From the NCBI GenBank assembly GCA_900756925.1, contig CAAELX010000027.1, positions 15,967 to 79,966 on the forward strand: DNA of 64,000 nucleotides. The letters are read 5' to 3'. Positions 1-8,286 of the stretch are shown piece by piece. The stretch is from an uncultured Roseburia sp. GTDB taxonomy: Bacteria > Bacillota > Clostridia > Lachnospirales > Lachnospiraceae. A program made the position numbers and the translations under genes. Below the pieces are notes generated by a model. It was not told the DNA's origin. It ran no database searches and saw only the letters and a program-made list of their open reading frames with translations. How positions within the stretch are numbered: position 1 is the first letter of the stretch; each line of letters opens with the position of its first letter.

Positions 1-399
1 ATGACCGGGCGGCTTTATACGATGCTCGCCATGTTTATGCACGGTGCCACCTCAAATAATACGCAGAATACCGCCAACAGCTATGTGCAGAAGGGGATTG
101 AATATATTTCTTCCAATTATTCTTACCATATTACCGTAGAGGACATCGCCTCTTATGTTGGATTGAGCAGAAGCCAGCTATTCCGGTCTTTTGAATCGGT
201 GTTAGGACAGTCTCCGAAGGAATATCTGACAGGTTTTCGGATGAAACAGGCTTGTTATCTGTTGGAGCATTCGGATCTCTCTGTGACAGCAGTTGCAAAC
301 TCAGTCGGGTTTGATAATGGGCTTTATTTTTCCAAGACCTTCCATAAGGAAAAACAGATGTCGCCGTCTGAGTTCCGGGCTGCCCGCAGAAATTCCTGA
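1..399 (+). CDS. AraC-family transcriptional regulator, 5'-truncated by window edge
   Basis: This is the C-terminal DNA-binding half of an AraC/XylS regulator. Two helix-turn-helix units are visible, one around residues 43-65 (ITVEDIASYVGLSRSQLFRSF) and one around 92-118, ending in the family signature GFDNGLYFSKTFHKEKQMSPSEFR. Family members are usually 270-300 residues with an N-terminal sensor domain. Only 132 residues are here, so the gene very probably starts left of the window and the ATG at base 1 is internal. The sensor domain is outside the window, so the effector and target cannot be named. A bidirectional terminator separates it from the convergent rplT operon. Confidence 0.85.
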   Translation: MTGRLYTMLAMFMHGATSNNTQNTANSYVQKGIEYISSNYSYHITVEDIASYVGLSRSQLFRSFESVLGQSPKEYLTGFRMKQACYLLEHSDLSVTAVANSVGFDNGLYFSKTFHKEKQMSPSEFRAARRNS

Positions 400-494
400 C
401 ATTTAAGCCTCCGCATATGATCAAAGCAGCTCCAGGTCTCGCGTTTTCTCTTTCATCCAGCACTGCTTAAGTTCAACATTCTGCACAACAAAAA

Positions 495-528
495 TACCCC
501 GGAAGCATTCAAACTTCCGGGGTATTTT
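495..528. terminator. Bidirectional intrinsic terminator between araC-type gene and rplT
   Basis: An 11-bp stem (TACCCCGGAAG paired with CTTCCGGGGTA, 495-505 with 514-524) has an 8-nt loop and is flanked by T-rich tails on both strands. It lies between convergent genes and can end both transcripts. Confidence 0.85.
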
Positions 529-544
529 AAAGTTCGTTCTCGGA

Positions 545-901
545 TTAAGCTACTGCTTTCTTAGCAACTTCTGCAAGTGCTGCAAATCCTTCTGCATCGT
601 TAACAGCCATCTCTGCTAACATCTTACGGTTGATATCGATACCGGAAACTTTTAATCCGTGCATCATCTGGCTGTAAGAGATTCCGTTCATTCTTGCTGC
701 TGCGTTGATACGAGCGATCCATAACTGACGGAACTGTCTCTTTCTTTCTTTTCTACCAGCATAAGAACTTGTTAAGGCTCTCATAACTGACTGTTTTGCT
801 ACTCTGTACTGTTTAGATCTAGCGCCTCTGTAACCTTTTGCTAATTTTAAAGTTCTATTATGTCTTTTTTTAGCGCCTAAACCGCCTTTTACTCTTGCCA
901 T
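545..901 (-). CDS. rplT: 50S ribosomal protein L20
   Basis: 118 residues, the usual L20 length. It begins [29 protein letters not shown] and carries the long basic N-terminal helix region typical of L20, followed by [27 protein letters not shown]20 is an early assembly protein of the large subunit that binds 23S rRNA. In Firmicutes it also represses its own operon by binding the infC leader. It is the last gene of infC-rpmI-rplT, 24 bp after rpmI, and is followed by a strong terminator. Confidence 0.98.
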   Translation of the reverse strand: MARVKGGLGAKKRHNRTLKLAKGYRGARSKQYRVAKQSVMRALTSSYAGRKERKRQFRQLWIARINAAARMNGISYSQMMHGLKVSGIDINRKMLAEMAVNDAEGFAALAEVAKKAVA

Positions 902-925
902 TTTACTATTCCTCCTAACTTATTC

Positions 926-1123
926 CTATGCGTATGGTAAAATCTTCTTCATGTTCTTAACGTTTGTAGAATCAACGATAGCTGGTTTTCTAAGATTTCT
1001 CTTGTTCTTTGTTGTCTTCTTTGTTAAGATATGTCTCTTATAAGCTTTACTTCTTTTTAATTTTCCTGTTCCTGTAACTTTGAAACGTTTTGCAGCTGCT
1101 CTGCTTGTTTTCATTTTTGGCAT
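926..1123 (-). CDS. rpmI: 50S ribosomal protein L35
   Basis: 65 residues starting [20 protein letters not shown], the classic L35 N-terminus, and very basic throughout. The start is the ATG at 1123, preceded by AAGGAGGAATC. A longer upstream reading with the same frame runs into the infC end and is not used. L35 is a structural protein of the large ribosomal subunit. The gene sits between infC and rplT as in nearly all bacteria. Confidence 0.98.
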   Translation of the reverse strand: MPKMKTSRAAAKRFKVTGTGKLKRSKAYKRHILTKKTTKNKRNLRKPAIVDSTNVKNMKKILPYA

Positions 1124-1145
1124 GATAGATTCCTCCTTAAAATAA

Positions 1146-1652
1146 TTATTTCTTTTCTGCCAACACCATGCTGATGCTTCTGCCCTCAACCTTTGGTGCT
1201 TTTTCCACTACTGCTGTATCGGATAAGTTTGCCGCGAAATCGTCAAGGATGTGCTTGCTTGCACTCATGTGAGCCATCTCACGTCCACGGAATCTCAATG
1301 TGATTTTTACTTTGTCTCCCTTGGATAAAAACTTCTTTGCAGCACTCATTTTGGTGTTCAAATCATTTGAATCAATGTTTGGTGACAAGCGAATCTCTTT
1401 TAATTCTACCACTTTCTGTTTCTTTCTGGCTTCTTTTTCTTTTCTCGCCATCTCATATCTGTACTTTCCGTAGTCGATAATCTTACATACAGGTGGTTTT
1501 GCAGTTGGAGCAATTTTAACTAAGTCAAGTTCTGCTTCCTCAGCAAGCTTCATAGCTTCTTTTGCTGACATAATGCCAAGCTGTTCTCCATTTTCTCCAA
1601 TCAGACGAACTTCTCTGTCTCTGATCTGTTCATTAATCATTAACTCGCTAAT
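1146..1652 (-). CDS. infC: Translation initiation factor IF-3, with ATT start codon
   Basis: 168 residues when read from the ATT codon at 1652-1650 ([19 protein letters not shown]). IF-3 binds the 30S subunit, prevents premature 50S joining and checks start-codon choice. The N domain (about 1-80) and C domain (about 85-168, with [13 protein letters not shown] and a C-terminal [11 protein letters not shown]) are both complete. GGAGGT at 1666-1661 lies 8 nt before the ATT but 20 nt before the first in-frame ATG (1640), so ATT is the better start. Rare AUU starts are known for infC in other bacteria, where IF-3 discriminates against its own mRNA. Confidence 0.95.
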   Translation of the reverse strand: MSELMINEQIRDREVRLIGENGEQLGIMSAKEAMKLAEEAELDLVKIAPTAKPPVCKIIDYGKYRYEMARKEKEARKKQKVVELKEIRLSPNIDSNDLNTKMSAAKKFLSKGDKVKITLRFRGREMAHMSASKHILDDFAANLSDTAVVEKAPKVEGRSISMVLAEKK

Positions 1653-1666
1653 GGTATTGCACCTCC
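1650..1666 (-). promoter_or_regulatory. Ribosome binding site that fixes a non-canonical ATT start for infC
   Basis: On the minus strand GGAGGTGCAATACCATT is read. The GGAGGT core has optimal 8-nt spacing to ATT. The next ATG is too far away. This geometry supports IF-3 translational autoregulation. Confidence 0.85.
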
Positions 1667-1861
1667 AAAATATTTTTACGTGTCTACACACAAAAAAGTG
1701 GATAGGCAGACTATCCACAATCAATCAAATACGCATATGCGATGTTTGAGGTATAAACCGTGAGTCACTGGCTTCCAATGAAAGTACGCTTCACAAACTT
1801 ATCACTGACTTAAAATATCGTGCTCCGGTGAGAGTGGATACTCTACTTTGTTTTCAACAAC
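1653..1861 (-). ncRNA. L20-type leader RNA of the infC-rpmI-rplT operon
   Basis: About 200 nt of untranslated leader lie between the predicted transcription start near 1861 and infC. The leader ends in an intrinsic terminator hairpin (1699-1718) before the infC ribosome binding site. This layout matches the known Firmicutes L20 leader, where L20 binding favours termination. The fold of the L20 binding site itself was not computed, so the assignment rests on position, gene context and the terminator. Confidence 0.75.
1691..1718 (-). terminator. Attenuator hairpin in the infC leader
   Basis: On the minus strand GTGGATAG and CTATCCAC (1718-1711 with 1706-1699) form an 8-bp stem followed directly by six T residues. 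It sits upstream of the infC ribosome binding site, so it is a leader terminator and not an end-of-operon terminator. Confidence 0.8.
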
Positions 1862-1867
1862 ACGAGT

Positions 1868-1896
1868 ATCTTATCACGGGAGCACGATTTCGTCAA
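1868..1896 (-). promoter_or_regulatory. Promoter of infC operon
   Basis: TTGACG (1896-1891) and TAAGAT (1873-1868) are separated by exactly 17 bp, a good sigma-A promoter. An inverted repeat (GGAGCACG at 1879-1886 with CGTGCTCC at 1819-1826) straddles the -10 region and the predicted start. Confidence 0.65.
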
Positions 1897-1999
1897 GTAC
1901 CTTTTTCACTTTTTTTACAAACTTATTTTCCTTCGTTCCGCCATACATGCCTTCCGGAACAATACATGTCTTTCCGTTCCGGCTGTCCACATGCTGCAC

Positions 2000-4102
2000 T
2001 TACTCCTTCGCCTGTCTGGACTCCTCTGTATACTGCATCAGCTCAAGCCTGTTGCCGTCCGGATCCGTCAGCCAGAACTGGTATGCTCCGTCTGCACCGA
2101 GAGAGATCTCCGTATTCGGCTTGATCCCGTTGGCAACGCATACGTCATATGCTTTTTTAATGTCCGACACTTCCAGGCAGAGATGCTGATAGCCCACGCG
2201 TCCGGTCAGATCTTCTACCGTCTCCTTCGGGTTTCCCTCGGCGTGGAACAGTTCTAAATACTGATGCGGTGCCACTTCGATATAATCGATCCACGGGCTG
2301 TTTCCTTTACTCTGTAAACCGATCAGGACATTTTTATCCATCCCCGGTGCCTGTTTCATACTTTCATAGAGATCCCGATAAGTGAGCGTGCCTGCTTCTC
2401 GAAGTCCCAGTCCGCCTGTATAAAAATTCAACATGTTAAACGCATTTTTCACCTGATAAGCCACCTGGGTCGTATATTTCACATGGGAACAGCTCTCTCT
2501 GCGATCTTCGCTCAGTCTCAAGGCTGTCTCATCCTCTTTTCCATACTCGGTAAACTGTACTTCGTTTCCATCTGGATCGAACACTTTGATCTCTCTGGAA
2601 CCGTCTACAGTTGGATGGATATCTTCCGCGAGTTTCACGCCGCCCGCTAAAAGTTTTTCCCGGATCGTTTCAATAGAATCCACTTCAAAATTCACCTTTG
2701 TATAGCCATAGTTTTTCCAGCGGTCCTCCACCGGTATCAATTCCCTGCCAAGCGTATGGAACAGCTCAACGAACTGATGATCGGCAAGCTTCATGTAAGT
2801 GATCCACGGTCTGTCTTTCTGCTCCTGCAACTCCTGCAGCTTTTTCTGCTCCTCCGGTGTGCCGGCATTCTTCCCACTCTGCATACTGAAGAAAAGATCC
2901 CCAAGTGTCAGTGTAAAATGCTTTTTCATTCCGAGGACATCCCCATAAAATTGGAACATCTCCTCTTCGTTTTTCATCTGCAGGCTTACATGCCCGATAT
3001 TTTTCACCGGAATACGCTCCTTTTCTACCGGAGCCGGGCGCTCCACTTTAGAAAGAATGTCCACAAATTTTCCGTTCTCTCCGCCTTTTAAGATCCCGGT
3101 TATCACCTCATGGATGTGATAAGCAAGCTCTTTTGAGGCACGGTTTTGAATTCCTTTTTCAATTGCAGCCGCCATATCCGCAGGTCCTACACCTCTGGAA
3201 TTTTCCTCGTAGTATGCAAAGTTATCCAGAACCTCTTCCTGTTCCGGAATCATGTAATTTCCGGTATTTGCAAGAAGCTTCACACTGCCTCCGAACTGGT
3301 TCGGGTCTGTCAGCTTTAAGATTCCACGAGTTCCATAAAGCTTAAAATAGCTCTCATCATTCATATTGGACTCTGTATTAATATGGAAAGTTCCCGTCAC
3401 ACCACTTTCCAACTGGATCACGGCTGCCACCTGGCTCACATTCGGTGTATCCATAATGGTTCCATATTCCGGGCTGTGTGGCATCATATTTAAATGCTTC
3501 TGATACGGTGCCCGCACGATACCGCCCACACGTTTTACCGGACCAAGCAGACTGACCAATGTTGTCAGATAATAGCAGCCGAAATCACTGAGCACATCGC
3601 CGCCCGGCATGCGCAGGAAAGAAAACAGGCTGAGTAACAAATCATTATTCCGGTGTGTGGAAATAGCAAACGACTGAATTTCCCCGATTATTCCTTCATC
3701 GACCGCTTTTCTTGCAGTCTGCCATGCTGCACCGAAAAAGGTATCCGGCGCAGAACCAAGATACAGCCTTTTCTCTTCTGCAAGCTTCACCAATTTCTTT
3801 GTCTTCTCAAAATCATCTGTGATTGTTTTCTCCGTATATACATGCTTTCCGGCAAGCAATGCCTGCTCTGCCAGTTCGAAATGTGTGCTCGCCGGTGTTA
3901 AGATTACAACCATTTCGATTTCCGGGTCTGCAAGCATCTCCTCAACGGTACATGCTTTTATCCCGTACTGCTTTGCTTTCATCTGTGCATGTTCCAGATG
4001 TTTTGCCGCAATAGATACAACCTCCAGATTGTCAAATTTCTCGATCATATTCGTGAGATATATATCACTGATTGCTCCCGCTCCTATTACGCCTACTTTC
4101 AT
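2000..4102 (-). CDS. Gfo/Idh/MocA-family dehydrogenase fused to two VOC (glyoxalase-fold) domains
   Basis: 700 residues from the ATG at 4102 (MKVGVIGAGAISD). Residues 1-350 form a Gfo/Idh/MocA NAD(P)-dependent sugar dehydrogenase: Rossmann motif GVIGAGAIS at 4-12, EKT at 91-93 in place of the usual EKP, and SDFGCYY near 172. Residues about 367-520 and 543-692 are two VOC domains, each ending in a DPDGN strand. By eye, VOC2 keeps all four positions used for metal in this fold (Q546, E617, H640, E687). VOC1 keeps H371 and E446 but has K469 and Q516 at the other two, so it may not bind metal. The gene ends the GH2 transcription unit. The reaction is unknown; oxidation of a sugar hydroxyl followed by a VOC-catalysed step is an inference. 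Confidence 0.85.
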   Translation of the reverse strand: MKVGVIGAGAISDIYLTNMIEKFDNLEVVSIAAKHLEHAQMKAKQYGIKACTVEEMLADPEIEMVVILTPASTHFELAEQALLAGKHVYTEKTITDDFEKTKKLVKLAEEKRLYLGSAPDTFFGAAWQTARKAVDEGIIGEIQSFAISTHRNNDLLLSLFSFLRMPGGDVLSDFGCYYLTTLVSLLGPVKRVGGIVRAPYQKHLNMMPHSPEYGTIMDTPNVSQVAAVIQLESGVTGTFHINTESNMNDESYFKLYGTRGILKLTDPNQFGGSVKLLANTGNYMIPEQEEVLDNFAYYEENSRGVGPADMAAAIEKGIQNRASKELAYHIHEVITGILKGGENGKFVDILSKVERPAPVEKERIPVKNIGHVSLQMKNEEEMFQFYGDVLGMKKHFTLTLGDLFFSMQSGKNAGTPEEQKKLQELQEQKDRPWITYMKLADHQFVELFHTLGRELIPVEDRWKNYGYTKVNFEVDSIETIREKLLAGGVKLAEDIHPTVDGSREIKVFDPDGNEVQFTEYGKEDETALRLSEDRRESCSHVKYTTQVAYQVKNAFNMLNFYTGGLGLREAGTLTYRDLYESMKQAPGMDKNVLIGLQSKGNSPWIDYIEVAPHQYLELFHAEGNPKETVEDLTGRVGYQHLCLEVSDIKKAYDVCVANGIKPNTEISLGADGAYQFWLTDPDGNRLELMQYTEESRQAKE

Positions 4103-4228
4103 AATTATACGTAAATTCCCCTCTCCGCATTTTTCGTTTTTCTCTGCTGAATCGCCACTCTGGTTTCTGACCTGTCCCCAGTCAGACATTAAGTCCGTTG
4201 CTACGGTGCAGTCTCTATTCAATCCCGG

Positions 4229-6478
4229 TTATTTTTTTATCTGATTTAATGTTTTATTCAGCGACAACAGTTGTTCTTTATCTATGCCGCTGTTCTCCCC
4301 ACCCTCTTTTCTGCCGGCGACCATATTCATAAGCCGCAATACCGGGAACCCGCTGACCATTTTGATCGTTGCCTCCATCGCTTCCTCCGGCTGTCCGCTT
4401 GCCTTTGCCATATTGGCAAACATTCCTCTTATAATCTTTTTGCCCTCCTCTGACTCCATAATGGAACCGATCGTGTCATTCAGGGAAAAATATCCTTCCG
4501 GCTCTGTGATATCAAACCAGTTTAATACCACACCCTTCTCTTTCAGTCGATATTCCTCGTTGAACGTATCCACCTTGCGTATATGGCTCTCGTCTGTACA
4601 GCTTCCTGCAACTGCCCGAAGCTCTGACTCGCCGTGATTTGGCACATTATAATAGAAGAAATGTTCTTCGCTTCTCTTTTTGCCAAGGCTCTCTCCGTTC
4701 ACAAAAAGCTCTACCTCCGGCTGGTTGGAGTAGACTGTCACCTTCGTCTCGTTCTCCACGCGATCCACATAACGTTTTCCGCAGATATGTACAAATGGTT
4801 CATCCGAAAGCCATGCCTTATAAGCATAGAAAGCATCTTTCTTGTATTTGCGGTCAAAAGTCACCAGTCCTTTGTGGTTCATGCCATTCTCGCCGCCCTC
4901 ATTTCTGGCATCCGCTGCGAAATCAAACATATTCCAGACATGGGTTGCCCAGATATAAGGTCTTGTAAACAGCTGACGGATCAGATCCTCATGGTATTTT
5001 GCCTGATATTCCTCTGAATAATCCCCCTGTCTTGGATTCGAGTTGTGCCAGTTTAATGCCTCACAGCCATATTCGCTTAAGCCGATTGGAATCTGCGGAA
5101 ATGATTCATGGAACTTGTCCAGGAATGGTCCGTTCATCGAAGTATCGCCGCCGTACCAGCCAAAGTACAGGTTATAGGAGAGCACATCCGGAATCTGGAT
5201 ATACGGATGGTGGATATCGCACATGGACACCACCGCCATCGTCGTCAGTCTTGTCTTATCCATCTCATGTACCAGGTCATTCAAAATGCGGTGATTTTCC
5301 AACAGGTCATCGTCGTCCTTCCCCTCCGCCATCGTGATTTCATTTGACAGTCCCCATGTCACAATACTTGGGTGGTGATAGTTCTGACTGATTAATTCTT
5401 TCATCTGACTTACGGTATTCTCCCTGCCATTTGGCATGTGTTCGGAAATATATGGAATCTCTGCCCATACCACGATTCCTCTCTCATCGCAAAGGTCATA
5501 GAAATACTGTGCATGCTGATAATGCGCCAGACGGATCGTATTGGCACCCATCTCGCAGATCAGATCCATGTCCTCTCTGTGATGTTCCGGAAGCAGTGCA
5601 TTGCCGATGCCCTTTCTGTCCTGATGCCTTGCCACACCATGGAGCGGATAGCTCTTCCCATTTAAGAAAAATCCCTTCTCCGGATCAATAGAAAACGTGC
5701 GGCAGCCAAACCGTTCCTGTACGCGGTCAATTTCCTGTTCCCCTGCCGTCAGTGTCACCTGTGCCGTATACAGATACGGGTCTTTGGTTCCGTTCCAGAG
5801 ATGTACCTGCGGAATGGCAAGCTGTACCTTCTGTTCTTTTCCTGCTGCCGTTTTTGTTTCCGCAACAATATTTTTCTCTGCATCCAGAATCTGGCACACG
5901 ATCTCCTGTCCCTCTGCCACGCCTGTCAGAAAGCTCTCGATTTCAACCGTGGCATCTTCCCCCCTGATCTCCGGTGTGACTTTGATTCCATTTCCGCCAT
6001 AATAAGACAGATCAAAATGAGACTTCTCCACCGCGATCAGGTTCACATCCCGGTACAGACCGCCATAAAATGTAAAATCAGCATTTTGTGGATACACTTT
6101 ATCATTTGCGCTGTTATCTACTGCAATGACAAGAAGGTTCTTCTCCTCCGTCAGGGCATCTGTAAGCTCTGTCCGCCAGGTAGAATATCCGCCGTCATGA
6201 TGGTTTAATTTTGCTCCATTCACATAGACATCTGCGGATGCATTGGCACCGAGAATCTCAAGGAAATACTGTTTTCCTTCCGGAAGTTCTGATTTTAAAA
6301 GCTCCTTCGCATAATAGCAGGTACCACGGTAATAATCATTTCCGCCATCCTGTCCGTCAATCGTATTCCAGGTATGCGGCAGATTCACCCAGTACCAGTT
6401 CTCCGGCATTGTCTCCGGAATGTGGTCTGCCTCCTTGCTGAACGCCCATTTTCCGTTTACGTTTAAGATTGTCCGCAT
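4229..6478 (-). CDS. Glycoside hydrolase family 2 (beta-galactosidase/beta-glucuronidase type)
   Basis: 749 residues. A sugar-binding jelly-roll domain (about 1-150) and an Ig-like domain (about 155-260) precede a TIM barrel (about 265-570). The family acid/base Glu is E380 in WGLSNEI and the nucleophile is E469 in IGLSEYG. It cleaves terminal beta-linked sugars; the exact sugar cannot be read from sequence. There is no signal peptide, so the enzyme is cytoplasmic. After the GH2 fold an extra region of about 110 residues (about 640-749), probably helical, ends the protein. AAAGGGGAA lies upstream of the ATG. The dehydrogenase-VOC gene follows after 126 bp. Confidence 0.9.
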   Translation of the reverse strand: MRTILNVNGKWAFSKEADHIPETMPENWYWVNLPHTWNTIDGQDGGNDYYRGTCYYAKELLKSELPEGKQYFLEILGANASADVYVNGAKLNHHDGGYSTWRTELTDALTEEKNLLVIAVDNSANDKVYPQNADFTFYGGLYRDVNLIAVEKSHFDLSYYGGNGIKVTPEIRGEDATVEIESFLTGVAEGQEIVCQILDAEKNIVAETKTAAGKEQKVQLAIPQVHLWNGTKDPYLYTAQVTLTAGEQEIDRVQERFGCRTFSIDPEKGFFLNGKSYPLHGVARHQDRKGIGNALLPEHHREDMDLICEMGANTIRLAHYQHAQYFYDLCDERGIVVWAEIPYISEHMPNGRENTVSQMKELISQNYHHPSIVTWGLSNEITMAEGKDDDDLLENHRILNDLVHEMDKTRLTTMAVVSMCDIHHPYIQIPDVLSYNLYFGWYGGDTSMNGPFLDKFHESFPQIPIGLSEYGCEALNWHNSNPRQGDYSEEYQAKYHEDLIRQLFTRPYIWATHVWNMFDFAADARNEGGENGMNHKGLVTFDRKYKKDAFYAYKAWLSDEPFVHICGKRYVDRVENETKVTVYSNQPEVELFVNGESLGKKRSEEHFFYYNVPNHGESELRAVAGSCTDESHIRKVDTFNEEYRLKEKGVVLNWFDITEPEGYFSLNDTIGSIMESEEGKKIIRGMFANMAKASGQPEEAMEATIKMVSGFPVLRLMNMVAGRKEGGENSGIDKEQLLSLNKTLNQIKK

Positions 6479-6630
6479 ATAATAATTCCCCTTTCGCCTG
6501 TTTCTTCATAATATATTTTATTATACAGGATTTCTTCACGAAACGTTTTTAAAACTTCATTTTTTCTTTCACTTTTTAATGTTGTCGTTTCCATACAATC
6601 GGCTATAATTGCCGTTACTGTAATATGAAG

Positions 6631-6822
6631 CAGCGTCTCCTCTAACATCTTGAATACTTCAAGAGAAGTCTGAAGGTGTTTGTTGCTGTCCTCATCCTTT
6701 GTGGTACGCATTGCCTTTACGTCAAGTCCGACATACTCGCCATGCTCACCATAACCATTCTCTTTTAATACCTTTACCTGGTTGAATGCTGCACGTAAGT
6801 TCTCTACACCAAAGCTCTTATC
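6631..6822 (-). pseudogene. Remnant: C-terminus of a TIM-barrel sugar isomerase (RhaI/xylose-isomerase-like)
   Basis: The frame read from 6822 to 6631 gives DKSFGVENLRAAFNQVKVLK, then ENGYGEHGEYVGLDVKAMRT and HLQTSLEVFKML. From memory of the family this matches the C-terminal part of bacterial TIM-barrel sugar isomerases of the RhaI type. An in-frame TAG (6825-6823) directly precedes it and no N-terminal part exists between it and the epimerase-like gene ending at 6838. The open frame runs on to 6463, but that tail does not look conserved. It is read as the end of a gene whose front was deleted. It lies in the same direction as the island genes. Confidence 0.6.
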
Positions 6823-6837
6823 CTAGTCGTATTATTT

Positions 6838-7800
6838 CTATTCCACCCGTACCGTCACTATATACTCCTTCTTCTCCCCAGGTTTTAAGAACTTTAACAT
6901 TCCGCTCTTACGCATCATATCCCTGCCATCCGGGTAGCAGTTGCCGCACTCAAGTCCCAGCACATAGTCGCGGACACCCATCATCTTCCACTCCACGAAA
7001 CCGTCTAACTCCGCTGCATCGAAGGAAATGGTCAGTCCCACACCAAGCTTTGGCTGATAGATCTTCGCCATGCCCTCTTTTTCTGCAAATTTATGGTAAT
7101 AGCACCGCTCTTGGTATCCTGCGGTCGGTTTCTCCATGTGCATCCAGTTTGCAAGGTCTTCCCTGGCATGTTCATCCCTCGCTGTCACATCCACCGATGG
7201 AATCGTAATCACACTGTCCTCATCGAGAAGCGGGTATCCCATATTCATATGGTAAAGAATCTCGAATGCTTCTTCCCTGTCCCCGGTATTCTCGATCGTG
7301 TCTGTGATGGCAAAACTGTTTTCCTCTGTGGAGACACGGATCTCTCTTGTCAGCTTTAATTTTCTCCCGAAGATAGTCTCATCCTTCGTAACCGAATGTA
7401 CGGTCAGGCTTCCCTCTTCCTCCGTATAATAGGAATGCTCACACGGAGTATTGGCAATCGACCCGTGAAGCGGATATGCCACGCCATCATCCACGCATGG
7501 AGAACCGACTGACTGTAACCCACAAGTTGTCAGGAAACCAGCTGTGAAAGACTGTAACCAGTTGCTCTCCATCTTGTCATAATATGCCGGTGCCACATAG
7601 CCGCACGGAGACAGATAGCTCATATTGATTCCACGGAAACGAAGTCTTGTGATATCCCCGTTTCTGTCCGGCGATATGGTAAGCTCTAATCCCTTCCCAT
7701 TGTTAATTTCATACAGGCGCATCCCGTCGCCTTTGCCTCCGATGAGGCGGTGTTCCTCGATTCCGCGAAGCTGGGAATCATGTCCGATGTATGGATTCAT
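6838..7800 (-). CDS. DUF4432 aldose-1-epimerase-like protein
   Basis: 320 residues with the beta-sandwich pattern of the galactose-mutarotase superfamily, DUF4432 subgroup: LTISPDRNGDITRLRFRGIN near 40, YPLHGSIANTPCEHSYY near 135, ILYHMNMGYPLLDEDS near 205 and ECGNCYPDGRD near 285. Members are thought to interconvert anomers of a sugar or bind sugars, but few have been tested. It is the first gene of the unit that continues into the isomerase remnant, the GH2 enzyme and the dehydrogenase-VOC fusion. The shared island operator lies 71 bp upstream of its start. Confidence 0.85.
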   Translation of the reverse strand: MNPYIGHDSQLRGIEEHRLIGGKGDGMRLYEINNGKGLELTISPDRNGDITRLRFRGINMSYLSPCGYVAPAYYDKMESNWLQSFTAGFLTTCGLQSVGSPCVDDGVAYPLHGSIANTPCEHSYYTEEEGSLTVHSVTKDETIFGRKLKLTREIRVSTEENSFAITDTIENTGDREEAFEILYHMNMGYPLLDEDSVITIPSVDVTARDEHAREDLANWMHMEKPTAGYQERCYYHKFAEKEGMAKIYQPKLGVGLTISFDAAELDGFVEWKMMGVRDYVLGLECGNCYPDGRDMMRKSGMLKFLKPGEKKEYIVTVRVE

Positions 7801-7870
7801 AAACTCGTTTTCCTTTCTTTTTTATTTAGATAATTGTCTCTTTTCTTAATTGTAAAATCCGGTTTTCCTT

Positions 7871-7915
7871 TTTTATATAGACTTTTGTTCCGATTACTTT
7901 GATTTTGTCCGCATG
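7871..7915 (-). promoter_or_regulatory. Island operator/promoter copy 1 (upstream of DUF4432 gene)
   Basis: This 45-bp block matches 12507-12551 at 38 of 45 positions. On the minus strand it has two ACAAAA direct repeats with starts 20 bp apart, joined by the conserved TCAAAGTAA, followed by TCTATATAAAA which can serve as the -10 region. Direct repeats about two helical turns apart next to a -10 are typical of AraC-family activator sites. The likely binder is the PocR-AraC protein at 12757. Confidence 0.7.
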
Positions 7916-8200
7916 CCTTGTTGCAAAGCTTCACATCCCAGAGAAGCATATCTTCATTCTGCACCATAAAAAGCTATCAAATAGTGTCCCTGTTTTTCTG
8001 TCTATGCAGATTCCGCACTTTACTATCAGAAATACGACGAATAAAGTTTTTCATTTATTGTTCCTATCTACATTTTTGATTTTTCGTTATATCCAGCTAT
8101 TATCTTATTTTCTGCAAATCACTACAGGTTTCAAAAATCCAGATGATTCTATAATAAATACCGGTGAAACGTTGAAGTTTACATAGCTTAAGTCCATAAA
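7916..8200. other. AT-rich spacer without recognised gene
   Basis: The spacer between the operator at 7871-7915 and the kinase terminator is AT-rich. Short open frames on both strands lack ribosome binding sites and protein-like composition. No RNA gene or strong repeat was seen. Confidence 0.5.
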
Positions 8201-8232
8201 GAAAAAGCTGCAGCAATTGCCACAGCTTTTTC
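8201..8232 (-). terminator. Terminator after FGGY kinase
   Basis: AAAAAGCTG (8202-8210) pairs with CAGCTTTTT (8223-8231), giving a U-rich tail on the minus strand. It closes the aldolase-isomerase-kinase unit. Confidence 0.75.
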
Positions 8233-8286
8233 TCTATCTCCACGCAATTCTGCCAACATGAGAAACAATCCTGCAACTGGATTCTT

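Noticed and set aside
1653..1724. Longer infC start at 1724
   Set aside because: The extra residues include the leader terminator (RNA hairpin) and have no family similarity. The ribosome binding site fits ATT 1652.
2000..6830. The idea that the dehydrogenase-VOC fusion, GH2 and isomerase remnant form a C-glycoside deglycosylation system of gut bacteria
   Set aside because: Those systems need a TIM-barrel C-glycosidase with its small partner subunit. Here only a C-terminal isomerase fragment of another type is present, so the claim is not supported.
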